DNA of 64,000 bases from JACCZX01 sp963801035 (GTDB taxonomy: Bacteria > Pseudomonadota > Gammaproteobacteria > Burkholderiales > Burkholderiaceae_F). The stretch is taken from positions 434,001 to 498,000 of the forward strand of contig CAWDDF010000007.1 in NCBI GenBank assembly GCA_963801035.1. The letters are read 5' to 3'. Position numbers and translations under genes: made by a program. The first letter of the stretch is position 1. The number at the start of each line of letters is the position of its first letter. Shown piece by piece: positions 8,944-17,082 of this stretch. The notes beneath the pieces were generated by a model that was given only the letters and a program-made list of their open reading frames with translations, did no database searches and was not told the origin of the DNA.

Positions 8944-9497
8944 GCGCGCAGGACGGGCACCGCCGGCGCTGCCGTGATCGCACGCGTGTGCACCCCAAAC
9001 TCACCCCGTGCTCGGTCCGCAAAGTAAAGCTCCAGCGTGGCCGACACGGTTCGAAACGCAATTTCTTCCCACGGAATTTCGCTTTCGGTAAACAGCCGCA
9101 CCTCGAGACTTTCCGTGCCGACGGCGAAGCGCGTGTCGAGCAGATCTGCGCGAAAGAAAATGTGAACTTGCTGCACGTGAGGCACATCGATCATCGAAAA
9201 CAATGGTCCCAGCCTGACTCGGGCGCCTGCTTCCTCGAACGTCTCGCGTAACGCTCCGTCGGCCGTCGTTTCGTTTGTTTCCATAAAGCCGGCGGGCAAG
9301 GTCCACTTGCCAGCGCGCGGTTCTATCGCGCGCTTGCACAGCAGAACCTGATCGCCCCACATGGGGATCGTTCCAACAACAGGCCGAGGGTTGATGTAAT
9401 GCACGGTACCGCACCGGTCGCAGCAGTCGCGCAAGCGGTTGTCGCCTGGCGGAATGCGTGACGTGGTCGTATGACCGCAGGCCGAGCAAAAAGTCAC
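8940..9497 (-). CDS. Nudix hydrolase with N-terminal zinc ribbon
   Basis: A 185-residue Nudix protein. The Nudix box fits G-x5-E-x7-RE-U-x-EE-x-G perfectly (G70 to G91). An N-terminal zinc ribbon uses C4-x2-C7 and C26-x2-C29, as in NudC-like proteins, but the NADH pyrophosphatase SQPWPFP-type signature was not found, so the substrate is open. The frame is open to a GTG at 9521, but that start would lie inside the terminator of the upstream gene, so GTG 9497 is preferred; neither has a good Shine-Dalgarno. It overlaps aat by 4 nt. Confidence 0.85.
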   Translation of the reverse strand: MTFCSACGHTTTSRIPPGDNRLRDCCDRCGTVHYINPRPVVGTIPMWGDQVLLCKRAIEPRAGKWTLPAGFMETNETTADGALRETFEEAGARVRLGPLFSMIDVPHVQQVHIFFRADLLDTRFAVGTESLEVRLFTESEIPWEEIAFRTVSATLELYFADRARGEFGVHTRAITAAPAVPVLRA

Positions 9498-9509
9498 TGC
9501 AGAATAGAA

Positions 9510-9533
9510 AAGGGCGGGCACATGCCCGCCCTT
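9510..9533 (-). terminator. Intrinsic terminator after the GlsB-like gene
   Basis: Read on the minus strand this is AAGGGCGGGC, a 4-nt loop, GCCCGCCCTT and then TTCT: a 10-bp GC-rich stem with a short T-tract. It begins 19 nt past the stop of the GlsB-like gene and overlaps the extreme 5' end of the longest Nudix frame. Confidence 0.8.
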
Positions 9534-9552
9534 CGTACCTTACACGCTCTGT

Positions 9553-9822
9553 TTAGCGAGCAGTACCGCGGCGAAACAGATTGACGATCGCCAGCAGAAT
9601 CACGGCGCCCAGCAATGAGACGACCAACGCGCCCACGCTCAAGGAACCTTGGTTAATCGTGGGAACGCCCACGAGGGGAGAGATCAGCCAGCCGCCGAGC
9701 ATTGCGCCGACGATACCGACGATGATGTTGAGGAAGATGCCTTGCTGCCCATCGGTGCGCATAATCATGCTTGCTACCCAGCCGATCAAACCGCCGACAA
9801 CTAACCAAATGATGAAATTCAT
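9553..9822 (-). CDS. GlsB/YeaQ/YmgE family stress-response membrane protein
   Basis: An 89-residue inner-membrane protein with three hydrophobic segments, starting MNFIIWLVVGGLIGWVASMIM and containing the Gly-rich NIIVGIVGAMLGGWL signature of the transglycosylase-associated (GlsB/YeaQ) family. The biochemical role is unknown; members are often induced by general or envelope stress. ATG 9822 has GGGAGA about 6 nt upstream and is preferred over longer starts. The gene has its own terminator, so it is probably monocistronic. Confidence 0.92.
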   Translation of the reverse strand: MNFIIWLVVGGLIGWVASMIMRTDGQQGIFLNIIVGIVGAMLGGWLISPLVGVPTINQGSLSVGALVVSLLGAVILLAIVNLFRRGTAR

Positions 9823-9960
9823 GTTTTTCTCTCCCGGTAAAAGTAAGTACTGCGCAGAAAGTTTGCCACACCTCACCGGCATTGCCAGCAAATCTGACAA
9901 ACGGCAAGTGCCCGTAACGCGCAGTACACGCAAAGATCATTCCAGCCTGCAGCAGATCGT

Positions 9961-10614
9961 ATGGCACTGACGCAACTCTGGGCGTCGCCGTTCGGACTGG
10001 CCGGCATTGTTTTTGGATTGCTTGGCGCGCTGCTGTTGTTGTCCGGTATCGGCGCCCTGATTCGTCTGCGCCCGCTTCGATTCGTTTCGCGAACGATTTT
10101 TGGTTTACTGCTGCTTTCGCTTGGCGCGCTTGCAGCAACGATTGCAATCGGCACGCATGGCTATACCGCCTTGACGCACGAGGAAGTGGCTGCAACGTTG
10201 CTCGTGCGACCGACCGGACCGCAGAAGTTCTCGGCAACCGTGCGGTATCCGGATTTGCGCGAAGTAAAGTTCGAGCTCGCCGGCGATGAGGTGTACGTCG
10301 ACGCGCACATCCTCAAGTGGAAACCGATGGCCAACGTTGTAGGACTGCACACCGCTTATGAGCTCGATCGCATCGCGGGTCGATATCGATCGATCGACAA
10401 TGAACGGTCAGCGCCGCGCACCGTATTTGCACTTTCGCGCGATAAGCCGGTTGATCTGTTCGATCTGCGTCAGCGATATACATTTCTGGCGCCGCTGCTT
10501 GATGCGGAGTATGGATCCGCGAGCTACGTTCCTGTAACGCGCCCGGCGGACATCGAGCTGCGAGTATCGACAACGGGCTTGTTGATGCGCGAAATCAAGC
10601 CGCCAGCGCAGTAG
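9961..10614 (+). CDS. Conserved membrane protein of unknown function
   Basis: A 217-residue protein with two N-terminal transmembrane helices (about residues 11-33 and 45-66) followed by a soluble domain of about 145 residues, rich in beta-strand-like sequence (EVKFELAGDEVYVDAHILKW, RYRSIDNERSAPRTVFAL). Homologous sequences are often annotated as cation/multidrug efflux proteins, but nothing here supports transport. The next gene starts 4 nt after its stop, so they are likely co-transcribed. No catalytic motif was recognised. Confidence 0.75.
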   Translation: MALTQLWASPFGLAGIVFGLLGALLLLSGIGALIRLRPLRFVSRTIFGLLLLSLGALAATIAIGTHGYTALTHEEVAATLLVRPTGPQKFSATVRYPDLREVKFELAGDEVYVDAHILKWKPMANVVGLHTAYELDRIAGRYRSIDNERSAPRTVFALSRDKPVDLFDLRQRYTFLAPLLDAEYGSASYVPVTRPADIELRVSTTGLLMREIKPPAQ

Positions 10615-10618
10615 CGTA

Positions 10619-11305
10619 ATGGGTGCTTGTCTCGCAGTGATGTGCAAGCAGCCGCAGCACGGCAGGGTGAAGACGCGGATTGCAGCCGAGCTCGGTGAAG
10701 ACGTTGCGACCGAGCTGTATCGCTGCGCCCTGGCTGACACACTGGCATTGGCGTCCTCGATTGAGGGTGCAACGCATGTATTGAGCTACGCACCGCCGAC
10801 TCTTGATAGCCGACGCTACTTCGAACAGACGGTCCCCTCGTTTGGGTTGATAGCCCAGCGGGGCGCCACATTGGGCGAGCGCATCACCGGCACACTCGGT
10901 GACTTGTTGAAAAGTTACAGCCCGGTCGTACTGATTGGCAGCGACAGTCCCGACCTGCCGGCAGACCTGATCACAAACGCATTTGGCGCTTTACGTACGA
11001 CGGACCTCGTACTTGGCCCTGCCACCGATGGCGGCTATTACCTGGTCGGCCTAAACGCAATGTGCTGCACTTTGTTCGAGCGCATCGACTGGAGTACTGC
11101 GCTCGTTGCGCAGCAGACGCTCGAGCGCGCTGTCGAGGCAGGGCTGCGGACAGTAAGCCTGCCGATATGGCACGACCTTGATACTGTCGAAGACCTAAAT
11201 GCGATGGTGGCGCCGGGTGCGCCGCTGACGCGCGCGTATGTTGCAACGTTGAAGGCCAAGGAGATCGATGAAAACGAGAGCGGCAGTTGCGTGGAAAGCC
11301 GGTGA
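10619..11305 (+). CDS. TIGR04282-type glycosyltransferase / DUF2064 protein
   Basis: A 228-residue protein with a nucleotide-sugar transferase-like fold. The N-terminal KQPQHGRVKTRIA (10-22), GSDSPDLP (107-114) and GPATDGGYYLVG (133-144) match the DUF2064 family (TIGR04282, linked to arsenosugar biosynthesis in some bacteria). No arsenic genes are nearby, so that role is not supported here. Its 3' end overlaps frmA by 38 nt, an unusually long overlap that ties it to the formaldehyde operon. Confidence 0.85.
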   Translation: MGACLAVMCKQPQHGRVKTRIAAELGEDVATELYRCALADTLALASSIEGATHVLSYAPPTLDSRRYFEQTVPSFGLIAQRGATLGERITGTLGDLLKSYSPVVLIGSDSPDLPADLITNAFGALRTTDLVLGPATDGGYYLVGLNAMCCTLFERIDWSTALVAQQTLERAVEAGLRTVSLPIWHDLDTVEDLNAMVAPGAPLTRAYVATLKAKEIDENESGSCVESR

Positions 11306-12374
11306 ACCACTAACGATCGAGACGGTGGACCTCGAGCCGCCGCGCGCTGGCGAGGTCTTGGTAGAGGTGAAGGCGACCGGTATTTGCCATACCGACTACT
11401 ACACGTTGTCGGGTGCTGACCCGGAGGGAATTTTTCCTTCGATACTCGGGCACGAAGGAGCAGGCGTCGTGCTTGAAGTGGGTGATGGCGTAACGGTGCT
11501 GAAGCCGGGCGATCACGTCATTCCGCTTTACACACCCGAATGCCGCCAATGCAAATTCTGTCTGTCCCGCAAGACCAACCTGTGTCAGGCGATTCGTTCG
11601 ACACAGGGACGCGGTTTGATGCCTGACGGCACCTCGCGGTTTTCAATGGGCGGCAAGCCGATCTTGCATTACATGGGAACGTCGACTTTTGCCAATCACA
11701 CAGTGGTGCCTGCGATCGCACTGGCGAAGATTCGCGATGACGCTCCGTTCGATAAGGTTTGCTACATCGGGTGTGGTGTGACGACGGGTGTCGGCGCGGT
11801 GCTCTTCACGGCAAAAGTCGAGGCGGGCGCCAATGTCGCCGTGTTCGGACTCGGCGGCATCGGCTTGAACGTCATCCAGGGCGCGAAGATGATCGGTGCC
11901 GACCGCATCATCGGCATCGATACCAACCCCGCGCGCGAAGCTCTCGGCCGAAAGTTCGGAATGACGCATTTCCTCGATCCTAAGAAAGTCGAAAACGTCG
12001 TCGATGCCATCGTGCAGCTGACCGACGGAGGTGCCGACTACAGCTTCGAATGCATCGGCAACGTAACGACGATGAGACAGGCGCTCGAGTGCTGCCATAA
12101 AGGGTGGGGACAGAGCATCATCATTGGCGTTGCCGCTGCCGGACAGGAGATCAGCACACGCCCGTTCCAGCTGGTAACAGGACGCGTATGGAAGGGCACC
12201 GCATTCGGCGGCGCGCGCGGACGCACCGATGTGCCCCGCATCGTCGACTGGTACATGGAAGGCAAGTTGAATATCGACGACTTGATTACCCATCATTTGC
12301 CGCTCGAGCGAATCAACGAAGGATTCGAACTAATGAAACGCGGCGAATCGATCCGCAGCGTGGTTGAGTTTTAA
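11268..12374 (+). CDS. frmA: S-(hydroxymethyl)glutathione dehydrogenase / class III alcohol dehydrogenase
   Basis: A 368-residue zinc alcohol dehydrogenase that oxidises the formaldehyde-glutathione adduct with NAD. Catalytic zinc ligands C40, H62 and C169 and structural zinc cysteines C92, C95, C98 and C106 are present, with the NAD-binding GLGGIG at 194-199. The CYIGCGVTTGVGAV segment is typical of class III. The S-formylglutathione hydrolase gene follows after 12 nt, completing the pathway to formate. No FrmR-like regulator is adjacent. Confidence 0.97.
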   Translation: MKTRAAVAWKAGEPLTIETVDLEPPRAGEVLVEVKATGICHTDYYTLSGADPEGIFPSILGHEGAGVVLEVGDGVTVLKPGDHVIPLYTPECRQCKFCLSRKTNLCQAIRSTQGRGLMPDGTSRFSMGGKPILHYMGTSTFANHTVVPAIALAKIRDDAPFDKVCYIGCGVTTGVGAVLFTAKVEAGANVAVFGLGGIGLNVIQGAKMIGADRIIGIDTNPAREALGRKFGMTHFLDPKKVENVVDAIVQLTDGGADYSFECIGNVTTMRQALECCHKGWGQSIIIGVAAAGQEISTRPFQLVTGRVWKGTAFGGARGRTDVPRIVDWYMEGKLNIDDLITHHLPLERINEGFELMKRGESIRSVVEF

Positions 12375-12386
12375 CGCCGCATCAAA

Positions 12387-13256
12387 GTGTCCGAGCTCGA
12401 ACTTCTGAGCGAACACGGCTGCTTTGGGGGCCGGCAGTTTTTCTATCGACATGCATCGACCGAGATCGGACTGCCGATGCGGTTCGCGCTGTTCATCCCG
12501 CCTCGTGTGCTGGTAGCAGAACTGCCGCTGCTGATCTTTCTGTCAGGTCTGACGTGCACCGAAGAAACCTTCACGATGAAGGCAGGTGCGCAACGAATGG
12601 CTTCGCAGCTCGGCATCGCGCTGTTGGTGCCCGATACGAGTCCGCGCGGAGCCGGTATATCGGGTGAGGCCGATGCGTGGGATTTCGGCGTGGGCGCCGG
12701 CTTTTATCTGGATGCGACGCGCGAGCCCTGGGCCAAACACTGGCGAATGGAAAGCTATCTAATGCACGAGCTGCTGCCGCTCGTGGTCGAGAAGTTTTCG
12801 ATCGATGTGTCGCGCATAGGTATCTTCGGCCATTCGATGGGTGGTCACGGTGCGTTGACGCTTGCCTTGCGGCATCGTGACCGCTTCGCGTCGGTTTCGG
12901 CGTTCGCGCCGATCGCAGCTCCGATGCAGGCGCCCTGGGGCAAGAAAGCATTCAGTGGTTATCTTGGCGACGACGTCGCTCGCTGGGAGCAACACGATGC
13001 GAGCGTACTGATGAGCCGGCAAACGACGCCGCCCTTTCCACATGGCCTGCTGATCGACCAGGGGCTGGCTGACGCCTTCTTGAGTGAACAACTGTATCCC
13101 GCCGCGTTCGAGGAGGCGTGTCGCAAGGCAAATCAGCCGCTAACGCTCCGATATCACGAAGGGTATGACCACGGTTATTACTTCATTGCGACCTTCGTCG
13201 ACGATCACTTGCGCTTTCATCACGCTGCGTTTCAGCAAAGCAGAATCCAGCTCTAG
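12387..13256 (+). CDS. fghA: S-formylglutathione hydrolase
   Basis: A 289-residue alpha/beta hydrolase (esterase D family) that splits S-formylglutathione into formate and glutathione. The nucleophile elbow GHSMGGHG centres on S150, GEADAWDFGVGAGFY (93-107) is characteristic, and the catalytic histidine lies in EGYDHGYYF near residue 258. The start is a GTG 12 nt after frmA. The 3' end overlaps the 3' end of the convergent UdgX gene by 4 nt. Confidence 0.95.
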   Translation: MSELELLSEHGCFGGRQFFYRHASTEIGLPMRFALFIPPRVLVAELPLLIFLSGLTCTEETFTMKAGAQRMASQLGIALLVPDTSPRGAGISGEADAWDFGVGAGFYLDATREPWAKHWRMESYLMHELLPLVVEKFSIDVSRIGIFGHSMGGHGALTLALRHRDRFASVSAFAPIAAPMQAPWGKKAFSGYLGDDVARWEQHDASVLMSRQTTPPFPHGLLIDQGLADAFLSEQLYPAAFEEACRKANQPLTLRYHEGYDHGYYFIATFVDDHLRFHHAAFQQSRIQL

Positions 13257-14707
13257 CTGCGCAGGTTGCGGATGTACTTTGCTGCAATCTTCAGGTCTTC
13301 GACAAATTTGCTGTACTCGGCGTCGCGCGTCTCCGGAAGTACGCGCAGCAGATACGACGGATGCACGGTCACCAACACGCGAGTCGATGGCGCAAGCTCA
13401 TTAGGCGGCTGGAGCAGCGTTCCGCGGTTGGCGAGGATCGGCAACGCGCGTCCCAGCACAGCGCGCACTGCGGTAGCGCCCATCGCCACGATCAGAGCGG
13501 GTTGCACCGTAGCCACTTCGCTTTCGTACCAGACATGACACGCAGCGATTTCAAGCTCCGCCGGCTTTTTGTGCAGGCGGCGCTTGCCTCGCAGCTCGTA
13601 CTTGAAATGCTTGACCGCGTTGGTAACGTAAACCTCGCCACGGTCGATGCCCGCTGCCGACAGCGCACGGTCGAGTAGTTGCCCAGCCGGACCTACGAAG
13701 GGCCGACCGGCGAGATCTTCCTGATCGCCGGGCTGCTCGCCCACTAGCATTAAGCGCGCAGATATCGGCCCCTCGCCGGGGACCGCCTGCGTCGCGTACT
13801 TCCACAGCGGGCAGTTGCGGCACTGATCGAGCGCCTTCCGTTGCTTTTCACCCGCGCCAGAGTCCGCACTTGGCGAACCTACAGGCGAGCGGACCGGCGG
13901 CACACGACTCCTGCGCGATACGGCTGCCTCGGCGGCGATCATCTGGCCCGCACGTGCAGTCGCCGCGGCGGCGAGCGGCTCGATCAACTGCGCTTCGGGC
14001 AGATTCGCCCAGAACTTTCTTGGCATGTGTCCACGCGTCACCTTGACGTTGACCCGTGCGGGATTGAAGGTCGACGCGTAGTACGTGCGCCATAGGTCTT
14101 CGAGCGCATCCTCGCCTGGTGCTTCGGCACGCGGAACCCCATCGCCAAAGATTAGTTGGCTTCCGTCCCAGATGACAGATCGCTCGGGCGTCAGGATCGC
14201 CCAGCGCTGGCCGGCGAAGCGGCGTGCGAAAAACTGCGCGGTTGCTTCGACAATGTGATGCTCGGGCTCGTACCATGCGACGAACTGGGCGCCGGTTTCA
14301 TCTTCTATTTTGCGAAAGCGCACATAGGCGTGCATGCGGTGTTCGTCATGGCGCACTTGACGCTCGAGGACTCTGAGCCGCATCACATCCGGGTCTACAT
14401 CGATCTGCATCAAGTGAGGCTCACTGCGAAGCCGCAGCAACACTCGGTAGAGCAACGCGAAGCGATCGGGGCTGCGATGCAAGACAACCTTGCGCGCCAA
14501 CGCGACGAATTCTCGCGGGACCTTGATTTCGTTCGTCGCAGCGCTTCCGCTCGATGAGGTATCAATGCTGACGGCGTAGTCCAGCAAAGATGTCTCCCCG
14601 TTGATGCGCCAATGCACGTCGCCGGCAGGAATCGAACGTGCTGCCAGCGAGCGGGCTTGCCGGCGCCAACCGTCGAAATCGATTTCGCTGGCCAGTGCTA
14701 CTTGCAT
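13253..14707 (-). CDS. DUF4130-UdgX fusion: UdgX-family uracil-DNA glycosylase / uracil-DNA cross-linking protein
   Basis: A 484-residue two-domain protein. Residues 1-235 match the DUF4130 domain (TIGR03915) that accompanies UdgX genes; residues about 285-484 are a family 4-like UDG domain with C296-x2-C299, GEQPGDQEDLAGRPFVGPAG (323-342) and HPSYLLR (449-455). The UdgX-specific loop KRRLHKKP (375-382) is intact, with H379 in the position of the histidine that forms a covalent bond to uracil-DNA in Mycobacterium smegmatis UdgX. The two domains are joined by a Ser/Pro/Arg-rich linker. It starts 2 nt after the radical SAM gene, downstream of lexA. Confidence 0.92.
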   Translation of the reverse strand: MQVALASEIDFDGWRRQARSLAARSIPAGDVHWRINGETSLLDYAVSIDTSSSGSAATNEIKVPREFVALARKVVLHRSPDRFALLYRVLLRLRSEPHLMQIDVDPDVMRLRVLERQVRHDEHRMHAYVRFRKIEDETGAQFVAWYEPEHHIVEATAQFFARRFAGQRWAILTPERSVIWDGSQLIFGDGVPRAEAPGEDALEDLWRTYYASTFNPARVNVKVTRGHMPRKFWANLPEAQLIEPLAAAATARAGQMIAAEAAVSRRSRVPPVRSPVGSPSADSGAGEKQRKALDQCRNCPLWKYATQAVPGEGPISARLMLVGEQPGDQEDLAGRPFVGPAGQLLDRALSAAGIDRGEVYVTNAVKHFKYELRGKRRLHKKPAELEIAACHVWYESEVATVQPALIVAMGATAVRAVLGRALPILANRGTLLQPPNELAPSTRVLVTVHPSYLLRVLPETRDAEYSKFVEDLKIAAKYIRNLRS

Positions 14708-14709
14708 GA

Positions 14710-15969
14710 CTAAACCTGCAGATCGAGCTGCGAAGTATTGGACAAGCCGCGAGCGGCGGTTCTCGACCTCAGCGACACGACGGCGTCGTCGCGCGGACGA
14801 AAGTCGGGAAGCACGATGAATGGCTTCGCCTTGGTAGCCGGCACTCCGAGACGCTTCAAATCGTCAGTGCGAATCGCTCGAAATCGCCGCGCGCCAACGA
14901 TGCGATCGACGGTTCGGCGTCCAAATCCTGGAACACGAAGCAGCGCTTCGCGAGGCGCGCGATTGACGTCCAGCGGGAAAAATTCGGGATGCGCAAACGC
15001 CCACGCAAGCTTTGGATCGACATCCATCGCAAGGTGAGGACTTTCGCGCGGCAGCAACTCATCGACGCTGAAACCGTAATGCCGCAATAGCCAATCGGTT
15101 TGGTAAAGCCGGCTCTCGCGCTGCAGCGGTGGCGCCGATAACGGAAGCCTCTTGCTGGCGTCCGGTATCGGACTGAACGCCGAGTAGTAGATGCGACTAA
15201 GCCGGTACGAGCCATACAAATGTGCGGCGAGATCAATGATCTGCCGGTCATTCGCATCGTCGGCTCCGACGATCAACTGGGTACTTTGACCGGTCGCCGT
15301 AAATGGCGGCACCGCTGTTCTTTTGGCGAGCGACGTTGCAGGCCGCACTCGGCGTGAATCTTTCGTCTCGTCAATGTGCGTTCGAAGCCGACCCATCGCG
15401 AGTTTGATCGTGTGCTCGTTCTTATCCGGCGCTAGTTTTTGCAAGCTCTCTGTCTTTGGCAGCTCGACGTTGACTGACAGCCGGTCCGCATAGCGTCCCG
15501 CCTGCGCAAGCAATTCGGGCGCCGCGTCCGGAATCGTCTTCAGGTGGATGTAACCGCGGAAGTCGTGCTCGATGCGCAAACGCCGTGCGACCTCGACGAG
15601 CTCGCCCATCGTGTAATCGGGGCCTTTGATAATTCCGGAGCTTAGGAACAACCCTTCGATATAGTTGCGCGAGTAAAAGTCGAGCGTGAGCTGCACGACC
15701 TCATCGACGGTAAAGCGCGCCCTTTGGACGTTCGACGACAACCGATTGATGCAGTACGCGCAGTCGTAAATGCACGCGTTCGTCAACAGGATCTTCAGAA
15801 GTGATACGCAGCGCCCGTCGGGCGTGTAGCTGTGGCAAATACCCATGCCTTCAGTGGATCCGATGCCGCGACCACCGATCGAGCTGCGGCGAATCGCACC
15901 GCTCGATGCACACGAGGCGTCGTATTTGGCTGCATCGGCCAATAGTTGCAGCTTCGTCTGCAATTCCAT
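14710..15969 (-). CDS. Putative DNA modification/repair radical SAM protein (TIGR03916 type)
   Basis: A radical SAM enzyme of about 419 residues, with the cluster cysteines in NACIYDCAYC (C66, C70, C73). A C-terminal helix-hairpin-helix region (DVNRAPREALLRVPGFGRRT) is suited to DNA binding. This family is almost always next to a UdgX gene, and here the pair is separated by 2 nt. Its reaction is unknown. The frame is open up to GTG 15999; ATG 15969 (MELQTKLQLLADAAKYDASC) is chosen because it matches the usual family start. It follows lexA after about 87 nt without a visible terminator. Confidence 0.9.
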   Translation of the reverse strand: MELQTKLQLLADAAKYDASCASSGAIRRSSIGGRGIGSTEGMGICHSYTPDGRCVSLLKILLTNACIYDCAYCINRLSSNVQRARFTVDEVVQLTLDFYSRNYIEGLFLSSGIIKGPDYTMGELVEVARRLRIEHDFRGYIHLKTIPDAAPELLAQAGRYADRLSVNVELPKTESLQKLAPDKNEHTIKLAMGRLRTHIDETKDSRRVRPATSLAKRTAVPPFTATGQSTQLIVGADDANDRQIIDLAAHLYGSYRLSRIYYSAFSPIPDASKRLPLSAPPLQRESRLYQTDWLLRHYGFSVDELLPRESPHLAMDVDPKLAWAFAHPEFFPLDVNRAPREALLRVPGFGRRTVDRIVGARRFRAIRTDDLKRLGVPATKAKPFIVLPDFRPRDDAVVSLRSRTAARGLSNTSQLDLQV

Positions 15970-16056
15970 GCTACGCATCGAGCCAGGAGTTGGTGTCACG
16001 TCGCACGCAGTGCAAGACTGATACCTGACAGCGCGGCAATGGCCGCCAGCGATTGA

Positions 16057-16710
16057 TTACACCGAAGATCGAATCACTCCAACCGCGATGCCTTCGATCG
16101 CAAACGCCTCGCGCTTCAGATCGACAATGATCGGTTTGTAATCCGGGTTCTCGGCGATCAGCTCTGCACGCGCACCGCGCAGCTTCAGACGCTTAACCGT
16201 GACGTCATCGCCAATGCGAGCAACGACAACCTGCCCGGAGCGTGCCTGAGGTTGACGATGCACCGCGAGCCAATCGCCGTCGAGAATTCCTGCGTCACGC
16301 ATACTCATCCCGCGGACTTCCAAAAGGTAATCCGCATGAGGTTTAAACGTAGCGGGATCGACCGCCGCGGTCGTCATTACATTTTCCTGCGCGAGAATCG
16401 GGCTTCCCGCTGCAACCTTGCCGATGACCGGCAACCCACTTTCCTGTGCGGCCAGCATCAGCTCGCGAACACTATCCTTCAGCCGAATCCCGCGCGATGT
16501 GCCGGCCACCAGCTCGATCAAACCCTTCTTCCGTAATGCCTGCAGATGCTGCTCGGCTGCATTTAGCGAACGAAAGCCGAACGCCTGGGAAATTTCATCT
16601 CGCGTCGGCGGAGCGCCACTTTCGGTTAGTGTCTGCCGAATGAATTCCAAAATCTCGGTCTGACGCGGGGTAGGGTCAACTGCAGCGAATGATGCTGACC
16701 GTGCGCTCAT
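16057..16710 (-). CDS. lexA: LexA repressor (SOS regulator)
   Basis: A 217-residue S24 repressor-protease. The N-terminal winged helix (about 15-70) reads TRDEISQAFGFRSLNAAEQHLQAL. The autocleavage site is A101-G102 in VAAGSP, and the Ser-Lys dyad is S136 (GMSMRD) and K173 (TVKRLK). Upstream is a perfect CTGT-N8-ACAG operator, implying autoregulation. A Shine-Dalgarno GGAGA lies about 7 nt before the ATG. The radical SAM-UdgX pair follows in the same direction, suggesting a shared SOS transcript. Confidence 0.98.
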   Translation of the reverse strand: MSARSASFAAVDPTPRQTEILEFIRQTLTESGAPPTRDEISQAFGFRSLNAAEQHLQALRKKGLIELVAGTSRGIRLKDSVRELMLAAQESGLPVIGKVAAGSPILAQENVMTTAAVDPATFKPHADYLLEVRGMSMRDAGILDGDWLAVHRQPQARSGQVVVARIGDDVTVKRLKLRGARAELIAENPDYKPIIVDLKREAFAIEGIAVGVIRSSV

Positions 16711-16734
16711 GGGTCATCTCCAAGGGAGTCGATA

Positions 16735-16750
16735 CTGTCAATGTATACAG
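16735..16750 (-). promoter_or_regulatory. LexA operator (SOS box)
   Basis: The sequence CTGTCAATGTATACAG is a perfect CTGT-N8-ACAG LexA box, flanked by TA and TG as in the Escherichia coli consensus. It lies 25 nt upstream of the lexA start codon and overlaps a TATACA -10-like hexamer on the minus strand, so bound LexA would block transcription. Confidence 0.92.
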
Positions 16751-17082
16751 TGTTTAGGCCAAACGCAAGCGTGCCAGCTCGAACGTTCAACGTAGCTTTT
16801 TCTTGTTGCGTGGATGTTGCGCGAAGCGACATGCGTGATAAACTTTTCGCATCCAAGTTGAGTCGGCCAAAGCCGCGCGATCAGCGTGCTTAATGGCCGG
16901 CAGCATTGCCGGATCGTCCGACTTCCGCGCTCGGCTTCCTGAACTCATCAGCCGCACGAAGCGTACGTAATCCGAATTTTCAAACACCTTATTTGTTTGG
17001 GCGTGCGGCTCAGCGACCGTGTTCGGTGGCTTTCGAACTCGCGGTTAACGAGATGCAATGTGGTAACTCCTTTTCGGAGCTG
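16751..17082. other. Gene-free stretch between lexA operator and scpB
   Basis: About 330 nt between divergent genes. It holds no convincing gene: a 66-codon minus-strand frame (16787-16987, GTG start) lacks a good ribosome site and any recognised motif. An AT-richer patch around 16975-17000 may contain the scpB promoter, but no clear -35/-10 pair stands out. Confidence 0.4.

Noticed and set aside
16787..16987. 66-codon minus-strand frame between lexA and scpB
   Set aside because: GTG start, no good ribosome site at proper spacing and no recognised motif; reported only as part of a gene-free stretch.
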